From JBFWWW01 sp050245975 (GTDB lineage Bacteria > Pseudomonadota > Alphaproteobacteria > Rhizobiales > Hyphomicrobiaceae): DNA of 40,806 nucleotides. The position numbers and the translations under genes were made by a program. The notes under the pieces were generated by a model that searched no databases, was not told the origin of the DNA, and worked only from the letters and a program-made list of their open reading frames with translations. This document shows positions 37,782 through 40,806 of the stretch, one piece after another; the stretch's first letter is position 1, and every line of letters starts with the position of its first letter. The stretch spans positions 1 to 40,806 of the forward strand of contig JBFWWW010000010.1 in the NCBI GenBank assembly GCA_050245975.1, written 5' to 3'.

Positions 37782-38267
37782 ATGATCCGCGCCACGCAGG
37801 TGGAACAGAACGGCGCCCGCGCCGGCCTCATCGAGGACCGGGTGGTGCTCGATTTTGATCAGCGCCATCGCCGCCGCATCCTCATGCGCGGCGAGAGCGG
37901 CATCGAGTTACTGCTCGATCTGGAGCAAACGCGCCGGCTTGCGCATGGCGACGTGCTGCGCCTCGAGGATGGCCGCCGCATCGCCGTCATCGCTGCCGCG
38001 GAGCCGCTGGCCGAGATCACCTGCCCGGATATGGCCGGCCTGGTCCGGATTGCCTGGCACCTGGGCAACCGCCATCTGCCGACCGTGCTCGATGGACGGC
38101 GGCTGCTCATCCGCCGCGATCACGTGATCGAGGACATGGCGCGAGGACTGGGCGGCAGCGTGCGCGCGGTCGAGGAGCCGTTCAATCCCGAAGGCGGCGC
38201 CTATGCGGGCGGCCATGGGCACCATCACCACCACGACCATGACCACGATCACGGCCATGACCACTGA
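37782..38267 (+). CDS. ureE: Urease accessory protein UreE (nickel metallochaperone)
   Basis: 161 aa from MIRATQVEQNGARAG, nine bases after ureC. The N-terminal domain (VVLDFDQRHRRRILM, ELLLDLEQTRRLAHGDVLRLEDGR) and the C-terminal domain (MAGLVRIAWHLGNRHLPT, the metal-site His region, and FNPEGGAYAGG) are normal. The end is a long His/Asp tail (GHGHHHHHDHDHDHGHDH) for nickel storage and delivery. The frame is open back to 37722 inside ureC, but family homology starts at 37782. It overlaps ureF by 11 bases; the His tail is encoded across the overlap. Confidence 0.96.
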   Translation: MIRATQVEQNGARAGLIEDRVVLDFDQRHRRRILMRGESGIELLLDLEQTRRLAHGDVLRLEDGRRIAVIAAAEPLAEITCPDMAGLVRIAWHLGNRHLPTVLDGRRLLIRRDHVIEDMARGLGGSVRAVEEPFNPEGGAYAGGHGHHHHHDHDHDHGHDH

Positions 38268-38946
38268 GACCCGCAACTCCGCGCTGCCGCTGCAGATCTG
38301 GCTGTCGCCCGCGTTCCCTGTCGGCAGCTTCGCCTACAGCCACGGCCTCGAATGGGCCGTCGAGGAGGGCGACGTGCGCGACGCCGCGACGCTTGCCGGC
38401 TGGATCGGCGGGCTCGTTGCCCACGGCGCGCCGCGCAACGATGCCATCCTGCTGGCGCAGGCCTGGCGCGCGGCCGCGACGCGCGATGTTGCCGGGGTCG
38501 GTGAGGTGAACGAGCTTGCGCTGGCCCTGTCCGGGTCGAGCGAGCGCCTGCTGGAAACCGCAACGCAGGGCACGGCCTTCCTCACCGCCATCGCCTCGGC
38601 CTGGCCGGCACCGCATCTCGATGCCTGCATGAAGGCGGCGGGAGCGCAGACGGCCTATCCCGTCGCCGTCGGCATCGCGGCGGCGCTGCACGGCATATCG
38701 CTGGAGCCGACGCTCGAGGCCTACCTCGTCGCCTGGGTCGGCGCGATCGTTTCCGCTGCCGTCCGCCTCGGCGTCATCGGCCAGACGGACGGCCAGCGCA
38801 CCGTCGCCGATCTCGTCGGCGACCTGCGGCTGCGCGCCGTGGAAGCCGCCACCGCGACCCTCGACGACCTCGGCACGGCGGCGTTCCGCTCGGACATCGC
38901 CGCCATGCGGCATGAAACCCAATATTCGCGGCTGTTTCGTTCGTAG
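38257..38946 (+). CDS. ureF: Urease accessory protein UreF
   Basis: 229 aa from MTTETRNSALPLQIWLSPAFPVGSFAYSHGLEWAV. Family motifs also include VAHGAPRNDAILLAQAWRA and the conserved end MRHETQYSRLFRS. UreF gates nickel insertion with UreD and UreG. Four in-frame ATGs exist (38203, 38215, 38239, 38257). The earlier ones would add Thr/Met-rich residues that are only the out-of-phase copy of the UreE His tail, so the last one is chosen. Confidence 0.94.
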   Translation: MTTETRNSALPLQIWLSPAFPVGSFAYSHGLEWAVEEGDVRDAATLAGWIGGLVAHGAPRNDAILLAQAWRAAATRDVAGVGEVNELALALSGSSERLLETATQGTAFLTAIASAWPAPHLDACMKAAGAQTAYPVAVGIAAALHGISLEPTLEAYLVAWVGAIVSAAVRLGVIGQTDGQRTVADLVGDLRLRAVEAATATLDDLGTAAFRSDIAAMRHETQYSRLFRS

Positions 38947-38975
38947 CGGCAGCCCGGGATCAGGAGTGACACGCG

Positions 38976-39611
38976 ATGACACGGGCAACGCACGGCCCTC
39001 TCAGGGTCGGCATCGGCGGGCCGGTCGGCTCGGGCAAGACCGCGCTCATGGAGGCGCTCTGCAAGCGGTTCCGCGACGTCTATGACATCGTCGCCATCAC
39101 CAACGACATCTACACCAAGGAGGATGCGCTCATCCTCATGCGCGCCGGGGCGCTGCCATCCGAGCGCATCATGGGCGTGGAAACCGGTGGCTGCCCGCAC
39201 ACGGCCATCCGCGAGGACTGCTCGCTCAATCTTGCCGCCGTGGCCGAGATGACGGCGAAGTTTCCGCGCGTCGATGTCGTCCTGATCGAATCGGGCGGCG
39301 ACAATCTCGCCGCCACCTTCTCCCCGGAGCTCGCCGATCTGACGATCTACGTCATCGACGTCGCCCAGGGCGAGAAGATCCCGCGCAAGGGCGGCCCCGG
39401 CATCACCCGCTCCGATCTGCTCGTCATCAACAAGATCGACCTGGCGCCGCACGTGGGCGCCGACCTCTCGGTCATGGAGCGCGACAGCAGGAAAATGCGC
39501 GGCGACAAGCCGTTCGTCTTCACCAACATCCGCGCCGGCAGCGGCGTGCCGGAGGTCGCCCGGTTCATCGAGCGCATGGGCGGGCTTGCCGGCTCGGCTG
39601 CGTCAGGCTGA
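38976..39611 (+). CDS. ureG: Urease accessory GTPase UreG
   Basis: 211 aa. The P-loop is GGPVGSGKT (14-22), the metal-binding CPH motif is at 73-75 (ETGGCPHTAIREDCS), and the nucleotide motifs ESGGDNLAATFSPELAD and NKIDLAPHVGADL are present. UreG binds nickel and GTP and drives metal insertion with UreE, UreF and UreD. It closes the urea cluster. Its TGA at 39609-39611 overlaps the end of the convergent pxpA gene by nine bases. Confidence 0.97.
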   Translation: MTRATHGPLRVGIGGPVGSGKTALMEALCKRFRDVYDIVAITNDIYTKEDALILMRAGALPSERIMGVETGGCPHTAIREDCSLNLAAVAEMTAKFPRVDVVLIESGGDNLAATFSPELADLTIYVIDVAQGEKIPRKGGPGITRSDLLVINKIDLAPHVGADLSVMERDSRKMRGDKPFVFTNIRAGSGVPEVARFIERMGGLAGSAASG

Positions 39612-39613
39612 CG
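39601..39613. repeat. Short palindrome holding both convergent stop codons
   Basis: CGTCAG, one base, CTGACG is a perfect inverted repeat that contains the ureG stop on the plus strand and the pxpA stop on the minus strand. No longer hairpin is seen, so a terminator role is doubtful. Confidence 0.4.
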
Positions 39614-40376
39614 TGAACGGCTTGATGGCGTAGCCGGCCTCTTCCAGCCGGCCGCGGACCTTGCGCGCCATGGCGACCGCTGCCGGCGTGTCGCTGTGCA
39701 CGCAGATGGAATCGATCGCGATCGGCAGCTTGCGTCCGCTTGCCGTCGTCACCGCGCCGTCCTCCAGCGTGCGCAGCACGCGCTCGGCCGCGGCCTCGGC
39801 GTCGTGGATGACGGCGCCCGGCTTTCTGCGGCTTGTGAGCTGGCCATCGTCGTCATAGGCGCGGTCGGCGAAGAACTCGCGCATGGCGCGCAGACCCAGC
39901 GCCTCGGCGGCGCGATCGGCTGCAAGACCCGGCATGACGACATAGATGAGCGTCGGATCCACGGCCTTCATCGCACGCCCGACGGCCATGGCGAATTCAT
40001 CCTCGGCCGCGCACAGGTTGCCGAGCGAACCGTGCGGCTTGACGAGCGTCACCGTATGACCGGCCATCGCCGCGAGCGCCTGCAGCGCGCCGATCTGGTA
40101 GGCCACCATGCGCTCGATCTCGGCCATGCTGTCGCCGCGGATCACCCTGCGGCCGAAACCCTCGCGATCGTTGAAACTCGGATGCGCACTGATCGCCACG
40201 CCGTTCTTCTTCGCCAGCTCGGCGGCGCGGAACATGACGTTGTGATCGCCGGCATGCCAGCCGCAGGCGACATTGGCCGTCGTCACGATCTCCAGCATCG
40301 CGGCATCGTCACCCATGGTCCAGGCGCCGAAGCTCTCGCCCATGTCGGAGTTGAGGTCGATCCGTCTGGCCGTCAC
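39603..40376 (-). CDS. pxpA: LamB/YcsF family 5-oxoprolinase subunit A
   Basis: 257 aa from a GTG at 40376, read as MTARRIDLNSDMGESFGAWT. The family motifs are LNSDMGESFG, ANVACGWHAGDH, AISAHPSFNDREGFGRR, LVKPHGSLGN and SICVHSDTP. PxpA with PxpB and PxpC cleaves 5-oxoproline to glutamate using ATP. The B and C partners are not in the window and may lie beyond the right edge upstream in the operon. The GTG overlaps the stop of the RidA-like gene as GTGA, so the start is well supported; the longer frame to 40562 runs inside that gene. Confidence 0.92.
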   Translation of the reverse strand: MTARRIDLNSDMGESFGAWTMGDDAAMLEIVTTANVACGWHAGDHNVMFRAAELAKKNGVAISAHPSFNDREGFGRRVIRGDSMAEIERMVAYQIGALQALAAMAGHTVTLVKPHGSLGNLCAAEDEFAMAVGRAMKAVDPTLIYVVMPGLAADRAAEALGLRAMREFFADRAYDDDGQLTSRRKPGAVIHDAEAAAERVLRTLEDGAVTTASGRKLPIAIDSICVHSDTPAAVAMARKVRGRLEEAGYAIKPFTSA

Positions 40377-40806
40377 GGCAGGTTCTCCTGAACGACCGGC
40401 AGCAGCGCCGTGGCCTCGATCTCCACCTGCGCCTCGCGCTCGACAAGGCTCTTCACCTCGACCAGCGTCATGGCCGGAAAATGCCGTCCCATGACGCCGC
40501 GATAGGCCGCGCCGATCTCCGCGGCGCCGCTGCGGTAGGCCTCCATGTCCGTGACATACCACGTCATGCGCCCGATGTGACGTGCATCGCCCCCCGCGAC
40601 CGCGAGAACGGAGAGGATGTTCTCCAGCGCCTGGCGCACCTGCGCGGCAAATCCGCGAGGGAATGCACCGTTCGCGTCCCAGCCGACCTGTCCGGCGATG
40701 AACACGGTGCGCCCCTGCCCGATCAGGCCGTTGGAAAACCCCTTGGGACGGGGCCAGCCCGGCGGCTCGAGTGGAAGGAGGACCGGGGGAATGGAGCTTT
40801 CGTAAT
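40373..40806 (-). CDS. RidA/YjgF-family protein, 5' end cut by window edge
   Basis: At least 144 codons are open to the right edge. The visible part reads PPGWPRPKGFSNGLIGQG, then VFIAGQVGWDANGAFPRGF, QVRQALENILSVLAVAGGDARHIGRMTWYVTDMEAYR and LVEREAQVEIEATALLP. These match the RidA superfamily. A GTG at 40705 would give a short 110-aa form, but the conserved PPGWPRPKG stretch upstream of it shows the gene begins further out. The arginine that canonical RidA uses against imines seems to be Ser here (VEVKSLVER), so it may belong to another Rid subgroup. It is coupled to pxpA. Confidence 0.88.
   Translation of the reverse strand, partial: YESSIPPVLLPLEPPGWPRPKGFSNGLIGQGRTVFIAGQVGWDANGAFPRGFAAQVRQALENILSVLAVAGGDARHIGRMTWYVTDMEAYRSGAAEIGAAYRGVMGRHFPAMTLVEVKSLVEREAQVEIEATALLPVVQENLP

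Noticed and set aside
38203..38256. An N-terminally extended UreF starting at 38203
   Set aside because: The extra residues (Thr/Met-rich) are the UreE His-tail codons read in another phase; homology starts at 38257.

Overview
The window is a GC-rich chromosomal segment that looks alphaproteobacterial, most likely Hyphomicrobiales (Rhizobiales). The clues are an ATP12-type F1-ATPase assembly chaperone, a fused urease gamma-beta gene, two liv-type ABC transporter operons, propionyl-CoA carboxylase genes and tight ATGA-style gene overlaps. I see no phage, transposon, CRISPR array, tRNA or rRNA. Coding density is very high, and nearly every gene has a large antisense shadow frame because of the GC-rich third codon positions.

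Region 1 (1-9495, all minus strand) is a co-directional housekeeping and accessory run. In transcription order it holds a Tae4-like cell-wall amidase, a two-TM small protein, an RluC-type pseudouridine synthase, a small membrane protein, a HAD phosphatase, the ATP12 chaperone, a tandem DUF2750-like protein, pccB, a small secreted protein, a repeat-containing protein of unknown function, and pccA, which runs off the left edge. Region 2 (9647-12592, plus) is one large exported protein with a WD40 propeller and a caspase-fold peptidase domain, divergent from the amidase. Region 3 (12648-17034, minus) has an acyl-CoA synthetase, a DegP/HtrA-type protease and rarA.

Region 4 (17196-28158, minus) holds two complete but differently ordered liv-type ABC importers. 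The downstream one (livG-livF-livH-livM-binding protein) leads into the acyl-CoA synthetase, which suggests import and CoA activation of an organic acid. The upstream one (binding protein-livH-livM-livG-livF) ends in a MetE-like methyltransferase, which suggests uptake of a methylated or sulfur compound.

Region 5 (28575-39611, plus) is a complete urea-utilisation unit. A near-perfect sigma-54 promoter precedes urtA-urtB-urtC-urtD-(small ORF)-urtE-ureD-ureAB(fused)-ureC-ureE-ureF-ureG. The transporter imports urea under nitrogen limitation and the nickel urease, matured by UreDEFG, splits it to ammonia and CO2. Region 6 (39603-40806, minus) converges on ureG with an overlapping stop codon and holds a pxpA-type 5-oxoprolinase subunit preceded by a RidA-like gene that is cut by the right edge.

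The least explained parts are the orphan Tae4-like amidase with its small membrane neighbour, the exported WD40-caspase protein, the MetE-like gene tied to an ABC importer, two internally duplicated proteins of unknown function, and a small basic ORF inside the urea operon. No search could be run, so every family name rests on reading motifs by eye.
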